Positions 1 to 11,520 of a stretch of 64,000 bases of DNA are shown in pieces. Position numbers and translations under genes: made by a program. Position 1 is the stretch's first letter. Each line of letters begins with the position of its first letter. This DNA is from Dendrocalamus latiflorus (taxonomy: Eukaryota; Streptophyta; Magnoliopsida; Poales; Poaceae). The notes under the pieces are model-generated. The model was not told the DNA's origin, did no database searches, and saw only the letters and a list, made by a program, of their open reading frames with translations. Location of the stretch: positions 8,226,463-8,290,462 of the forward strand of contig CM029672.1 in assembly GCA_017311315.1 (NCBI GenBank). The letters are read 5' to 3'.

Positions 1-830
1 GTCGCAAACGCCAAGTAAAAAGAAAAGAGGGAGAATCACAGCAAGGAGGGAAGAAAATGTGTGCAAACTCTCTAATTTGCCCTTGGCACAAAATTGATAA
101 GGAAATTAAAAAAAACTCTCTCCCTCCTCCTTTTAACATCCCAGAATTACCATTTTGGGCTAACGTTCATTTAGAATGTCATTCTGAAATTTTGAGAATT
201 TTCAAGAATTATTTGGATTTTAAAAATCCTTTCCAATGTTCTAAATTTTAAAAGTATTTATTGTGATTAATTAGAGGTTATCACGACCTAAAAATATTTT
301 ATTTGAATTCAAAGGCTCTATTTCGGATCTCTTATTTTTCTTGGATTTTTGGAGTTAATTTGGTATTTTCCAGATTAAGAACAAAAGAGGCAATTGGACA
401 TATGTGAGATATTCTCTCTTCAAAACGTGCAAAAAAATTATTTTAATCCTTCTAGTGTGTGATGGCAAACGACCACCATTTTAGGGTGTCTTGTAGCCAA
501 ACCATGATTTTGGAGTGTCCCCCCGAACAAATGCCAACATTATACAATGTCTTGTAGCTAATTTTGCTAGAAATATTGTAGTTGTCAATCTTTTTTGTAA
601 GTGACAAAATATGTCACTTTAGATAGGAGTAATCACTTTTGGCCTTTTTTCACTGTAATGGAGATGTTGCGGACTGAGACCCATGTGAATCAATGTCATA
701 CGATGGAACGCTGAATACGACGTATCATTGAACAAAGGTAAAAGGAAAACAGAGTTAAAGCCAGATTTCATACTGTTTTACATCGTATTTATAAAAATAG
801 CTTTATATGTATAATATTTACAAAAAAATC
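1..830. other. Intergenic AT-rich DNA, nothing recognised
   Basis: I see no coding sequence with a recognisable family and no repeat with clear ends here. The only ORF of note (57-251) has no recognisable composition or motif. Confidence 0.5.
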
Positions 831-906
831 ATTTCTGCCGTCCGCTGGGCGGGCGGGGAGCGCCCACGAGGCAACACACTGCGGGACCACCGACAGTAAG
901 CGCCAG

Positions 907-1024
907 CCGCCCCCCTCACCAGACGGCAGGCAGCCTGCCATCCAATGGGGGGACAGCAAGCAACCCTGCCGTCTTGTGAGGGGGCGGCAGGTAATTAAGC
1001 TGGCTAATTAGCCGGCTTAATTAC
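907..1024. repeat. GC-rich hairpin followed by a 34-bp near-perfect palindrome
   Basis: Arms at about 907-930 and 965-991 are inverted copies of each other (CCGCCCCCCTCACCAGACGG against CCGCCCCCTCACAAGACGG on the other strand), with a loop of about 34 bases. Immediately after, 991-1024 is a palindrome with a single mismatch pair, with outer arms GTAATTAAGC and GCTTAATTAC. The block is a sharp GC island in AT-rich DNA. It lies upstream of the PMD remnant and may be part of the same transposon; that link is inference. Confidence 0.7.
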
Positions 1025-1706
1025 CTACTATATTTTTTTATTTAGTATTTGTTTGAATTTTTAAATATATCAAATGAGTTCAAAAAATTATGAAAATTTA
1101 TATACAATCTTCTAACACAACGTACCTCCCAATGTAATTTTTGGGTAATTTTATCTATTACGAATATTGCTCAAAAATTTATACAATTTTGATATTTTAT
1201 GAGTTTTTATATAGCAAACGAGCTCCAAAAATTACAAAATTTTATGTAAAGCATCTCGACATAGTCATATTTATTATATAGTTTTTTGAAAATTTTATGT
1301 GGTCCGAATAAATCACGTTTATTCGGGTTAACTTAATCATAAATTTAATAATCCTCACACATCTTTTGGAGTGGCCTGTGTCGGCCAATCATGCTATATT
1401 TTATTTTCTGCTATCTGGTTCGTACAATTGTCACTCTCTATGTATGTGCCCCCTCGCATGCTCTCTCGTTCGCATTAATGTAATTATGTCCGTGCCGTCC
1501 CCCTCACCCGCTCCCTCGTTTGCACATTTATCAGTGTTACGATGCCGTCCCTCCTCACACGAAGTGCTGCTCATGATAATGAGTCCTCAATATACGAGGT
1601 GAGCGCACCGGATTCACCTTTCGCTCGGTCATAAATACGAACCTCTCGTAGTTCATCGTTGCTCATCTCAGTCGCTCATCTCAGAAGGTCATTGTCGTGG
1701 TCGTCG

Positions 1707-2467
1707 CTTAAAATTGGGAGTGTGTAGCTCATTACTTTGAGAAGCTAGTGTGTAGCTCAAAATTGGCAGTGTTGATTTCTTCTCTATAAAGGCAGGTAAT
1801 TTTTTATTGTATGCTTTCGACGTTATTCCCGTAATCCTAGTCAATTAGTGTTATTTAGTTAGTCACGATTAATATAATTTGTATTATGAAGTAAGTAGGT
1901 CATAGTAATTTAAACATAGTTTGTATTATTTTTTGTGTATGTACGGTACCTATAATTTGTTATTGAATAGAAATATGTAATTAATTAGTCATAATTACTA
2001 TAGTGGCAATTAGTTAGGGGCAAGTAATGAGTTAGTGCTAAGAACGACGGTAATGAACGGCTCATCATTTTTTCGGATGAGTAATCAAATTATCGCTAAG
2101 TAGTAAAGTATTCGTATGTAGTTACACGCATGTAATCACTGACTTGTAGTATGTTGCTATCATTATCAATCTTCACACTAATATTTTGTCTGTCCCATTT
2201 ATTGCAAGGTGCTCTTAAAATTAATAGTGCATAGCTAATTATTTGGAGAAGGCATTGCATAAGTCATTAAGGACGCGGCAGTGCTGATTACTTCTCCAAA
2301 AAGACAGGTAATTTGTATAGCATGCTTTCGACGTTATCCCCATAGTCGTAGTCATAATTACTGTTATTTACTTAATCATAATTAATTTAGTTTGTATTAT
2401 AAAGTAAGTTTTAATGTCATTATTAATCTTCGCACTAATATGTGGTATGTCCTATGTATTGGTAGGT
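1707..2467. repeat. Diverged tandem duplication upstream of the PMD remnant
   Basis: The stretch 1707-1898 is repeated in order at 2214-2410; shared landmarks are GCATGCTTTCGACGTTAT-like sequence and the AATTTGTATTAT run before GTAAGTA. The segment at 2170-2209 is likewise repeated at 2427-2466 (CTTCACACTAATA against CTTCGCACTAATA). The first unit is about 504 bp; the second is about 254 bp and has lost its middle. It probably belongs to the leader of the PMD element. Confidence 0.65.
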
Positions 2468-2712
2468 ATGATTTTACCGGAGCTTCTAGAACACTCGTAT
2501 GATGAGAAACACTGTTACCACTTATGGATGACAGGTGACGCGGCTAGCCCTTCGCTATTCAAGCTGCGAGGGGGGATCCGTGGGCGCTAGACGAGCGCTA
2601 CGTCCCAACCCTGCAGGCCACGGGCTTGTTGCCCTTTGCAAGCTGGTCTCCACTAGGCACGAGTTCACCATTGATAGCAGCCTGCGCATAGCATTGGTGG
2701 ACAAGTGGTGCC

Positions 2713-2717
2713 CCGAG
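2713..2717. repeat. Target site duplication CCGAG, left copy
   Basis: CCGAG here and again at 4421-4425 flank a TG...CA element. A 5-bp duplication is the normal product of LTR-retrotransposon integrase. Removing the insert and one copy restores a continuous PMD reading frame over the junction. Confidence 0.85.
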
Positions 2718-4420
2718 TGTAGGATCAAGGATACCGACTAGAGAGGGGTGAATATGAGGTTTTTAAATTTTTCTTGTTTACTTGATTAATTCTTCACAAT
2801 TTAAGTGACAAAGATGTAAAGCAATTAATCCTATGCAATTTTAGTTAACAACTTAGCCAACTTAGCTCTAAACAATCAAATGATCACAATGAGGCAAATA
2901 AACAAGAGCTAAAGAGACAAAAGACACAACCGATGTTTTTACCGTGGTAATCGAAAACTTGCCGATTTCCCCTAGTCCATGTTTAGGTAAGCCTGGACGA
3001 ATCGGACCGGCTCCACGAATTGAGCCAAGCACCTCGATCACTAATGTAGCTCTTCCCCATTCCGGGTAGGCGAGCTCCAACCTTCACAATTCGCCGGGTC
3101 TTCTCACAATCTCCTTGAGAAGATCACCGAACCAACTTCCACCGAATCGTCCAAGTGCCGGCAAGCACTAAGAGTAATAGATCCTGGTGTTCGCTTGAAT
3201 GCAAACCTAGGCCAAATGGATTTGCAATTGAAATCTAGCACTAAATGCTCAACCACCTCACTTTGATGTGCAAAGAAAGAATTGAGGTGAAATGAATGCT
3301 CTAGGGCTTAAGAAATGTGCAATGAGTCTCTAACATATGCCCTTGTGCAGTGGTGGGGGTATTTATAGCCTCCACCAACCAAACTAGCCGTTTGGCTCAA
3401 TTTCCCGCAAAAATCAGGATGAGCGGTACTACCGCCCTTCTGGGGCCGGTACTACCGCTCCCAAATCTTTGCGTCAGAACGACTCTGTCAGACATGAGCA
3501 GTGACCGTTGGATTTGGCGGCGCGGTACTACTGCCGTTGATATTTGCGGTACTACCGCTCTCCGGTAGTTCTGCAAAGTCGGCGCGGTACTACCGCTCTG
3601 CCCAAACTCCGAAGGGTCCTCAGAAATACCGCTCTCTGGAAATTACATTCCGCTTGGGCTCCGGATCAACCGGACTCCGGAAGTACCGCTCTGAGAGCAG
3701 TACTACCGCTTCCTGCGGTAGTACCGACGTTGAAAAAGCCGGTACTTCCGGTCTGGTTAAAATCCGAGACCAACCGGAGATGCTCTCTGGAAAAAACATA
3801 CCGCTCAAACCTCCGGTTCTTCCGGACTCCAGAAGTACCGCTTGAGTATGCGGTACTACCGCTCTCAGCGGTAGTACCGACGTTGAAACGGCCGGTACTT
3901 CCGTTCCGCGAAGATTCAACCGAGTTCGAGGGGTGCTCTCTGAAAAAACGGTTCCGCTTCGAAGCGGAGCTACCGCTCTGCGGTACTACCGCATTTGGGC
4001 GCGGTACTACCGCTCGCCGGTAGTACCGACGTTGAAATACGCGGTACTACCGCTCGTCCAGACAGAGCACAAACTTAACTTTAAATTGAATTTTCATGAA
4101 TGCAAGATTCAAAAGATAATCCAAATGGCACTAGAAGTATGATTTCAAGTTACTACCCAAGATCCCCCTTGATGGTACGATCATCTATCCTATAACCCGG
4201 TCTTCCACCATTCTCCAAGACCGGTAAAATGAAAAAGGATCCTACGCTAAGTGTACCTTTGCCTTAGGCCACAACTTGGATCTTCACAAGCGTTCTTTGG
4301 CTTTGCATCTTATCACTCATCTGTGGACTAACCCTTCACATGCTCATAAAACACGTTAGTCCCATATTCATATGATTTCATTAATTACCAAAATCATTTT
4401 TAGGGCCCTAGATGCTTTCA
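2718..4420 (+). mobile_element. Solo LTR of an LTR retrotransposon (1703 bp)
   Basis: The element begins TGTAGGATC and ends GATGCTTTCA, so it has TG...CA ends, and it is flanked by CCGAG on both sides. It has no internal retroelement coding region and no second LTR, so it is best read as a solo LTR left by LTR-LTR recombination. A TATTTATA box at about 3360 in a GGG-TATTTATAGCC context suggests + strand transcription. The body contains a dense array of a short palindromic motif (about 3424-4060). A diverged, truncated copy of the first 400 bp lies at 39087-39485. Superfamily is not decidable from the LTR alone. Confidence 0.85.
3424..4060. repeat. Interspersed short palindromic repeat array GGTACTACCGCTC
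   Basis: The motif GCGGTACTACCGCTC and close variants, including the reverse-complement form GCGGTAGTACCG and the degenerate GGAAGTACCGCT, recur about every 15-60 bases over roughly 640 bp, far more than a dozen times. The core GCGGTACTACCGC is nearly self-complementary. A companion phrase GTAGTACCGACGTTGAAA occurs at about 3717, 3872 and 4019. ORFs in all frames across this stretch are by-products of the repeat. Confidence 0.85.
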
Positions 4421-5379
4421 CCGAGACGCACACATTCCACTTTCGGTGGGGTGAGATGATGGGCACTCTGAAGGACATCACGTTCTTGACCGATCTCTCT
4501 TGGGGGTGACACACTTGTTTCAGCCCTTACACCAACCGACTGGAAGGAGAGGCTAACGGACCGGTTCGACCGACCTATCCCGGAGAGTGCACGTGGCATC
4601 CCTCGCATTTGGCTGAACAATTTCAATGTGTGCCCGTAGGTTGCACCGCTGGAGATTGTCAAGACGCACCTCGTCACATTCCTTGTCCAACTCTTTGGTT
4701 GGAGCATATTTTCAACCACACATGGCGATATTTGCAACGCTAAAGTCATTGGTCTCGCCGAGTCTTTGGTGGACATAGAGTTTGGGGTGATGCCTCGGTA
4801 CAGCTGGGGATCAGCGGTTCTGTGCACCACGTATCGGGAATTATGTGACGCTTGCCAGCACGCCACTACTGGTACCCTCAATCTGGCTATCTGCTATGTG
4901 CTCTATAGCTGTGGAGCTGGGAGCACTTCCCTATCGGATGTACAACCATCATGACACCACTACACCCATTCGGTGAGTTCGCCGACTTGATAGATGGGCC
5001 CACTATGGGCATCTGGTGGACAGTTGCCCGTCTGCGGTGGGCCAAGGGCAAACCATCGAGGTGCTACTTGCTGTGGCACAACGAGTTCAAGTCGTTGCAT
5101 GACAGCAACGTCATATGGGGTCCATGAACGGTAGATTTTGTGCATCGTGTATTGCCGTACGGGCTGTCCCTGCATTGCCTGTAGGACGCAGAGCTATGGG
5201 CGACGACACACCATCTGTTCTTGTACATGGTGGAGGCTTACACGCCACAACGCGTGATTCGACGATTCGGTTTGCATCAGGCTATGCCCCCTCTGGACGA
5301 CAGGTTCCTACTGCAAGCCGTACACCGGTGATTCAAACTTCATCCGACTATTGTGTACACTTTTGTATGTCTTAATATG

Positions 5380-7085
5380 TAACGTTGATGATTCTGAACA
5401 TTGACCAACACTATCCAATGGTTTTCTATATAAAATTCTATGTGAAACCTCACAGTTTTTGGAAAACTTTTCTTAACAAAACTCGACATGTTGAGTTGAA
5501 CAGTAAATTTTGAAGTTATGTAGTTTTGCATATTACCATAAAATTTTGGATTGAACCATGGCTGCCCTCCACACTGCAAAATGGATTAACCAAGCTTCCG
5601 AACTAGGTGAAAATAAATATAACACAAATGATTTGCTCTAATGACATAATGGTGATGTCCCAGTTTATTGATTAGGAGCCAATACTGATTCTTTCCGTGA
5701 CAAGAGAGGAAACCGTCCTTAGTCAATAACTTGTAATTGTCACCCCAGCATGTAACTCGTGGAGAGTGGAGACCAAGTCAATTTTATCCCTAGCATGAAT
5801 AATTGACCTATGTTACAGTTTGTGAGGAAAATTGAATGGTATAAGCCTTTAGCTATTCTCGTGAAACTCCAGATTTTCCGGATGCCAAATTTGACAAATA
5901 CTGATTTTTGAGGCAGTGCCTCAGCTCCATCCTTATCTTGCCTTCCCCATGAAATCAATCCTCCTGAGTGTGAAACAACGGCAGATCTAGAACAAAAATG
6001 ACACAGGATTTCATGCTTCATGTATGTACATATTAACACATCCATCAATAATGTAGTAAATAATAATGTATTCTAAATTTTATAACACCAACCAACTTTA
6101 TGACAAAGTTCAATAGTCCATAACCATAACTATTTATTAAACAACTTACCAAAAATAAGAAACCCACTATTAGTAAAAAAAAATCTATGATGAATCCAAG
6201 AACAAAATATGGTTAGCATTAGTAAAAAAACATCTGATCCCATTATCTACAAAATGGATAACAAAAACAATGTGTGAGTATAATTTTAAGTAAAAGAATT
6301 ACATAATACTCGAATAAAGTGAAGCTAATTACATTTTATAGTTAGTTTCAACGACTTCTCAAGTTCTAGAAACGATCTATTATAGAATCATTAGAAATGA
6401 AACTCAAGAGGCAGGAACCTATGATGAACTGTCGTTGGCTCGTCGCTCACTGTAGAGGAAAGGAGATCGCATGGGGAATGAAACTGGGAAAGTAAGGCGT
6501 CTGGGACTCTAGGGTGTTGACGAACAAAAGTCTTGAAGAGCCACTCGCTGGCAGCTAGGCCGCGCCCGCGCCCTTGCTTGATTGCCTGCTGGCGTGGGTA
6601 CTATCCTGGGCGGCTGGGCTGCGCACTAGCCTAGGCCACGAGGCCATGGGAGAAGGCACATGGAAAAGTTCTAGTCGATACGCTTATCTAGGCCATTTGG
6701 CTGCAAGGTATGGTGGGCACTAGTTTTAATTATATAGGAGTGTGAGAAATTGGCCCATGTGAGCATGGTCTATTTTATTAATTCCAAAGCATACATGGTT
6801 TAGTACCATATTGCTAAAGCAAGGTGGGGGAAACCAATGTATAAGGTGAAGTCCTCGCCACTCCTTGAATATGGATAGAGATGGCATGAGAAGAGCTTTG
6901 GCTAATCATGCACGCGCGCACGTGCGCATGCGTATTCGCGCATTTTCACGTGAAAATCGCGTGACATGTGACTTGCGACCGCATCATAGCGTAGCGTGCC
7001 ACTTAGCAGACCAAGTTCACCTTATTTTTGCTATACTATGCATCATCTCTCACATTTTTAATTGATCATAATACTGCTTAAATAT
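5380..7085. other. Intergenic, no recognised gene
   Basis: Mostly AT-rich, with a moderately GC-rich patch at 6420-6660. I see no family-specific coding signature. The patch could be the remains of a DNA transposon but has no visible terminal repeats. Confidence 0.4.
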
Positions 7086-7090
7086 CATAA

Positions 7091-7195
7091 TGTGATTTGA
7101 TGAGGCAGTTACTAGTGAGTTTACACTGCTCAATTTGTGATTTGATGAGGAAATTACCAGTGAATAATTCTGTTTAAACGCAACAATTACTAGTG
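7091..7195. repeat. Short imperfect direct repeats
   Basis: GTGATTTGATGAGG followed by TTACYAGTGA occurs twice at about 45-bp spacing (7092 and 7137), and the phrase ATTACTAGTGAATAA returns once more at about 7186. They sit directly before the copia element. Confidence 0.5.
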
Positions 7196-7297
7196 AATAA
7201 CTGCAGCGCCCTTAAAAGGGCCTAGAGACGTCCCGGAAGAAATAGAGAATTTTCCACCCCCATTCTTCCTCTACTTTCTTCTCTGCGAGCTTGTACT

Positions 7298-7680
7298 GTG
7301 TTGTTTGAACTTCGCCGACTTTTCTTCCCGGCGTGCACCTGAAAGGAGGAAGAGCGGCTATCTCCGAACCGTTGCCGCAGAGAGTATCTTCACGTGGTGG
7401 CAATAAGGTTTCTAGGCAGCGCATCTGCGTGTCCGCTCGCTTCACTGCGTCATCTTCGTTCTACACTGCATCAAGCTTGAGCTGCTTCTTGTTCTTCATC
7501 GAGCTCAAAAGTAAGTCGTTCGCGTGTTCGTTTGACTTTGTTACTATATTTTCCTTGTGTATATTCTGAAGTATGATGAGTAGTCTGCTGTTAGTAGTAA
7601 GTTTTGCATCACTGATTTATTGTATTTGTCTCCTAGTAAAATTTGGAATTAAAATATTATCCACATTTTCAACATTCCAG
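7298..7680 (+). repeat. Left LTR-like copy of the copia element
   Basis: It matches 11150-11520 with scattered mismatches and small indels; shared landmarks are TTCTTCCCGGCGTGCACCTG (7319 and 11168), GCCGCAGAGAGTATCT and CTGAAGTATGATGAGTAGTC. The LTR probably starts upstream at about 7200. Confidence 0.7.
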
Positions 7681-7713
7681 AAACCTTATTGTGAATTTTG
7701 TTGCAATACAACA

Positions 7714-8985
7714 ATGGCTAGTACTTCTGATGCGATGAAATGTAAGAGGTTTTCTGGTCAGAACTTTCGTAGATGGCAGATTAGAGCCAAGTTTTGGCTC
7801 GTGTCTTTGGGACTGTGGTGAGTTATCCACCCACAGTATCCATTTACGATTGAGCAGTTTATGTAGTTTGAAAATGCGAACAATATTGCTCTTGGTTGCA
7901 TTCTAACTGTTCTGGTAGATCAGCTCTATGATGTGTACATGGACTACAAGTCCGCCACAAAGTTGTGGGATGCATTAGAGCACAATATGTAGAGGTAGAG
8001 GCAGGTTGCTGGCTCTACATGTGTGAGCGACTTTAGCATGTATGAGGCTAAGTCCATAGTTGGACAAGCTCATGACCTCCAGCTACTAGTCGGTGACATT
8101 GTGCACCTGGGTTGTGTGTTGCCACCAAAATTTGTGGCTACGGACATTGTTGCTAAACTCCCTGCCTTTTGGCGGGATTTTGCCACTAGCTTGAAACATA
8201 AGAGGGAAGAGATTTCTGTTGAGGATCTCATTGCATCTCTCAATGTGGAAGAAAAAGCAAGAGCAAAAGATGCACCTAACACCTCTGGCCAGAACAATGC
8301 AAATATCATAGAGAAAAAGGCTATTGCAAAGAAGTACAAATCCAATAAATCGAACAAGATAACTAGCTTTAAGAATAAGAAAACTAAGAAAAAGGATTTG
8401 AGAGACATCACCTGCTTTGTGTGCAGAAAAGACGATCATATGGCGAAGGATTGTCGTTTTCGCAAGATCAGAGATGGTGAACAGCCAAAGAAGAAGGCTA
8501 TCAACATGATCATAGGCGAGGCCTCGACTTCAGGAGGGTATGACAATTCACCTGTTGTCTTTTCAGCATGCCAATCTTCTGATTGCTGGTTTGATACTAG
8601 TACTAATGTTCAGGTATGTTCTGATATTTCCTTATTTTCTTCTTACTAGGCAGTAGGGGCTTCCTCCGTCCTAATGGGAAATGGGTCGCATGCTTCTATT
8701 CTTGGTGTTGGTACGGTGAATCTGAAGTTTAATTCAGGAAAGACTGTCCACTTGAAGAGCGTGCAACATGCTCCTACAATAAACAAGAATCTCGCTAGTG
8801 GTTCTCTCCTATGCAGGGATGGTTATAAGCTAGTTTTTGAGTCAAATAAAATTGTACTGTCCAAGTTCGGAAAATTTGTTGGTAAAGGCTATGAGAGCGG
8901 AGACTTGTTCCGCCTAAGTATTTCAAAGTCTTTTTATAATCTGAATGTTGCAACTAGTTTAAATAAATGTAAGGTAAATATTTAG
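7714..8985 (+). pseudogene. Copia gag and protease remnant
   Basis: The gag start MASTSDAM (7714) leads into RFSGQNFRRWQIRAKFWL, typical of a grass copia gag; the frame meets stops at 7819 and again before 8023. The 8023-8649 stretch holds conserved gag (QAHDLQLLVGDI, AKLPAFWRDFATSLKHKR), a lysine-rich linker and a CCHC knuckle (CFVCRKDDHMAKDC, about 8410-8451). The protease region near 8585-8600 reads W-F-D-T-S where an active copia protease has D-T/S-G, so the catalytic motif is damaged. The pre-integrase region continues at 8674-8985 in another open segment. Confidence 0.8.
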
Positions 8986-9099
8986 CATTCTCATTTCTGT
9001 TATATTGGTTTTGATAGTATTGTTAGAATGTCCAGATTAGATTTAATTCTAAAATATGAAATTGTTAAAGGATCAAAGTGCCAGTCATGTGTGCAAGCA

Positions 9100-9984
9100 A
9101 AGCAACCATGAAAACCTTTTAAGGGATTAGAGGATGAAAAGAACTTGGCACCATTAGATCTTGTTCATTAAGATTTGTGTGAAATAAATAGATTATTGAC
9201 AAAAGGAGGCAAAAGATATTTTCTAACTTTTATTGATGATGCAACACGCTACTACTATGTGTATTTACTAAAAACTAAGGATGAAGCTCTAAACTATTTT
9301 AAGACTTATAAAGTCGAAGTTGAGAACCAACTAGAGAATAAAATAAAAAGATTGAGGTCTGATCGTAGAGGAGAGTATGTCTCTCATGAATTCTCCCAAT
9401 TCTGTTCTAAGCATGGAATAGTCCATGAATTTACACTACCATATTCGTCTCAATCAAATGGGGTAGCTGAGAGGAAACATCGGACACTAACTGATTTGGC
9501 TAATGCCATGTTAGAGAGTGCCGGTATGCCCAAGGTATGGTGGAGAGAAGCTATACTAACAGCAATTTTCATCCTAAACAAAGTAATCACTAAAAATAGT
9601 AAGATTACTCCGTATGAGGGATGGAAGGGGAGAAAACCTAATGTTAATTTTCTACGAACTTGAGTGTGTTTGGCAAAAGTCAATGTACCATTGCAGAAAA
9701 AGAGAAAGCTTGGATCCAAAATAGCAGATGATATTTTTCTAGGATATGCTCAAAATAGTAGAGATGCTAATACTCTTGAGACTCTTGAGATTATTGCTAA
9801 TACAATAATGGAGCCTAGAGATGCTTCATTTTTTGAGAATATATTTCCTATGAGAACAGCAGACAGTACTTCACGAACAGAGAATATTCAAACTGATAAT
9901 ATTGAAAGTGGGAATAATCAAACTTCTGAACTTCCCACCATTTCTGAACCAATATGTGATACCTTGAGGAGGATAACAATCTAG
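9100..9984 (+). pseudogene. Copia integrase core remnant
   Basis: A frame open at 9175-9663 encodes a copia-type integrase core: FIDDATRY (first Asp), RSDRRGEY (second Asp) and NGVAERKHR (catalytic Glu), so the D,D,E set is still readable. A stop before 9175 cuts it from the GAG-pre-integrase part, and a stop at about 9661 cuts it from the following segment (9664-9984), which resembles the variable linker before RT. Confidence 0.8.
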
Positions 9985-10059
9985 TCGCAGAGCTCCTCGC
10001 AGGAGCAAGAGACAAAGGGTTGAGAAAACCTTTAATGATGACTTTATTGTATACCTTGT

Positions 10060-11150
10060 GGATGATGTGCCAAAGACTCTTTCGGAGGCTTATGTATCTT
10101 CTGATGCTGCGTATTGGAAAGAGGCAATCCGTAGTGAGATGGACTCGATCATAGCTAATGAGACTTGGGAGATCACTGATCGTCCCATTCGGTGCAAACC
10201 TGTAGAATGTAAGTGAGTCTTTAAAAAAACTAAGGCCTAATGGTACTATTGAGAAGTACAAGGCAAGACTTGTGGCCAAGCGTTACACCCAGAGAGAGAG
10301 AGAGAGAAGATTTCTTTAATACATATTCTTCTGTCGCCAGTCTAACCACCATCAGAGTGCTTCTTGCGTTGGCATCTTCCTATGGTCACATGTTCATTAA
10401 ATGGACGTGAAGACAACTTTCCTTAATGGAGAGTTGGAGGAAGAAATCTATATGGATCAACCGGATGATTTTGTGATTTTTGGACAGAAAAATAAGGTAT
10501 GCAGATTATTGAAATCTTTGTATGGCCTAAAATAAGCATATAAACAATGGTATGAGAAGTTTGACAAAACTTTGACATCCGCTGGATCTGTTGTGAATGA
10601 AGTTGATAAATATGTGTATTATCGTTATGGTGGGGGTCAAGGAGTGATCTTATGTCTGTATGTAGATGACATACTTATATTTGGAGCAAACACTACCGTA
10701 ATTGAAGAGGTCAAATCTTTCTTATTTCAGTGTTTTGATATGAAAGACTTGGGAGATGCAAATGTCATTCTGAATATTAAATTGATCAAAAGTAAGGATG
10801 GAATCACTTTGAATCAGTCTCATTATGCTGAGAAAATATTGAGCCGGTTCGGTTTTGAAAATTGTAAAGTTTCCCCAACACCATATGATGCGAGCATTAA
10901 GTTTCAAAAGAACCAGGGGTTAGGGAAAGATCAATTAAGACATTCACAAATTATTGAGTCACTTATGTATTTAGCTGGTGCCACAAGACCTGATATTTCA
11001 TTTGCTGTGAGCAAATTAAGTCGGTTTATTTCTAACCTAGGAGATGATCACTGGGAGGTACTTGAAAGAGTGTTGCGCTACTTGAGGGACAAATCATCTT
11101 TTGGAATATATTATACTAGACACCCTTTTGTATTAGAAAGATACACCCGT
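10060..11150 (+). pseudogene. Copia reverse transcriptase / RNase H remnant
   Basis: RT N-terminal motifs appear in broken frames from about 10060. The longest open part (10572-11252) holds the YVDD box (about 10658-10669), MKDLGDA, SHYAEKILSRF, and TRPDISFAVSKLSRF. The RNase H part begins but stops being copia-like near 11145, where it joins LTR sequence. A small purine tract (GA repeats) at about 10291-10305 lies in the broken part. Confidence 0.8.
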
Positions 11151-11520
11151 CTGAACCTCGCTGACCTTTCTTCCCGGCGTGCACCTGGAAGGAGGGAGAG
11201 CAGTTATCTCCGAATTGTTGCCGCAGAGAGTATCTGCACGGGCCGGCAATAAGGTTTCTGGGCAACGCATCTACGTGTCCGCTCGCTTCACCGCGTCATC
11301 TTTGTTTTGCACTGCATTAAGCCTGCGCTGCTTTCTGTTCTTCAACAAGCTCAAAAGTAAGTAGTTCGCACGTTCGTTCGACTTTGTTACTATATTTTCC
11401 TTACGTATATTCTGAAGTATGATGAGTAGTCTGTTGTTAGTAAGTAAGTTTTGTATTACTGGTTTATTATATTTATTTTCTAATAAATTTTGGAATTAAA
11501 TATTATCCATATTTTTTAAT
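11150..11520 (+). repeat. Right, 5'-truncated LTR-like copy of the copia element
   Basis: It matches 7298-7680. The upstream ~100 bp present before the left copy is missing, and the RT/RNase H frame passes directly into it, which points to a deletion joining the coding region to the LTR interior. Confidence 0.7.

Larger units (their letters stand above)
2468..5375 (+). pseudogene. Plant mobile domain (PMD) transposon-type gene, broken
   Basis: This is a remnant of a gene with the plant mobile domain (aminotransferase-like PMD), found in Mutator-like and retroelement proteins and in the MAIL1/MAIN host genes. Support: a start-like ATG at 2468; a frame at 2535-2717 ending in VDKW plus C-P-E; continuation at 4421 with THTFHF, then G-E-M and T-L-K-D-I, the usual PMD core; and a further stretch at about 5192-5320 containing PQRVIRRFGLHQ, the usual C-terminal PMD signature. 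The frame is broken by an inserted LTR (2718-4420), by at least one frameshift near 2535 and by stops (for example after S-W-G near 4507). It cannot make a full protein. The family is well supported; I cannot say which transposon class carried it. Confidence 0.75.
7200..11520 (+). mobile_element. Degenerate Ty1/copia retrotransposon
   Basis: Direct LTR-like repeats at about 7298-7680 and 11150-11520 flank copia coding remnants in the order gag, protease, integrase, RT, RNase H. The left copy extends upstream to about 7200; the right copy lacks that part because the RNase H remnant runs straight into the middle of the LTR at about 11150. Many stops and frame changes make it non-functional. Exact LTR ends and target duplication are not clear, so the outer limits are approximate. 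Its right end lies about 500 bp upstream of the PP2C start codon. Confidence 0.8.

Noticed and set aside
3501..4142. Overlapping ORFs of 69-159 aa on both strands rich in R-Y-Y-R-S and V-L-P-L
   Set aside because: They are translations of the palindromic minisatellite in the solo LTR and have no independent support.
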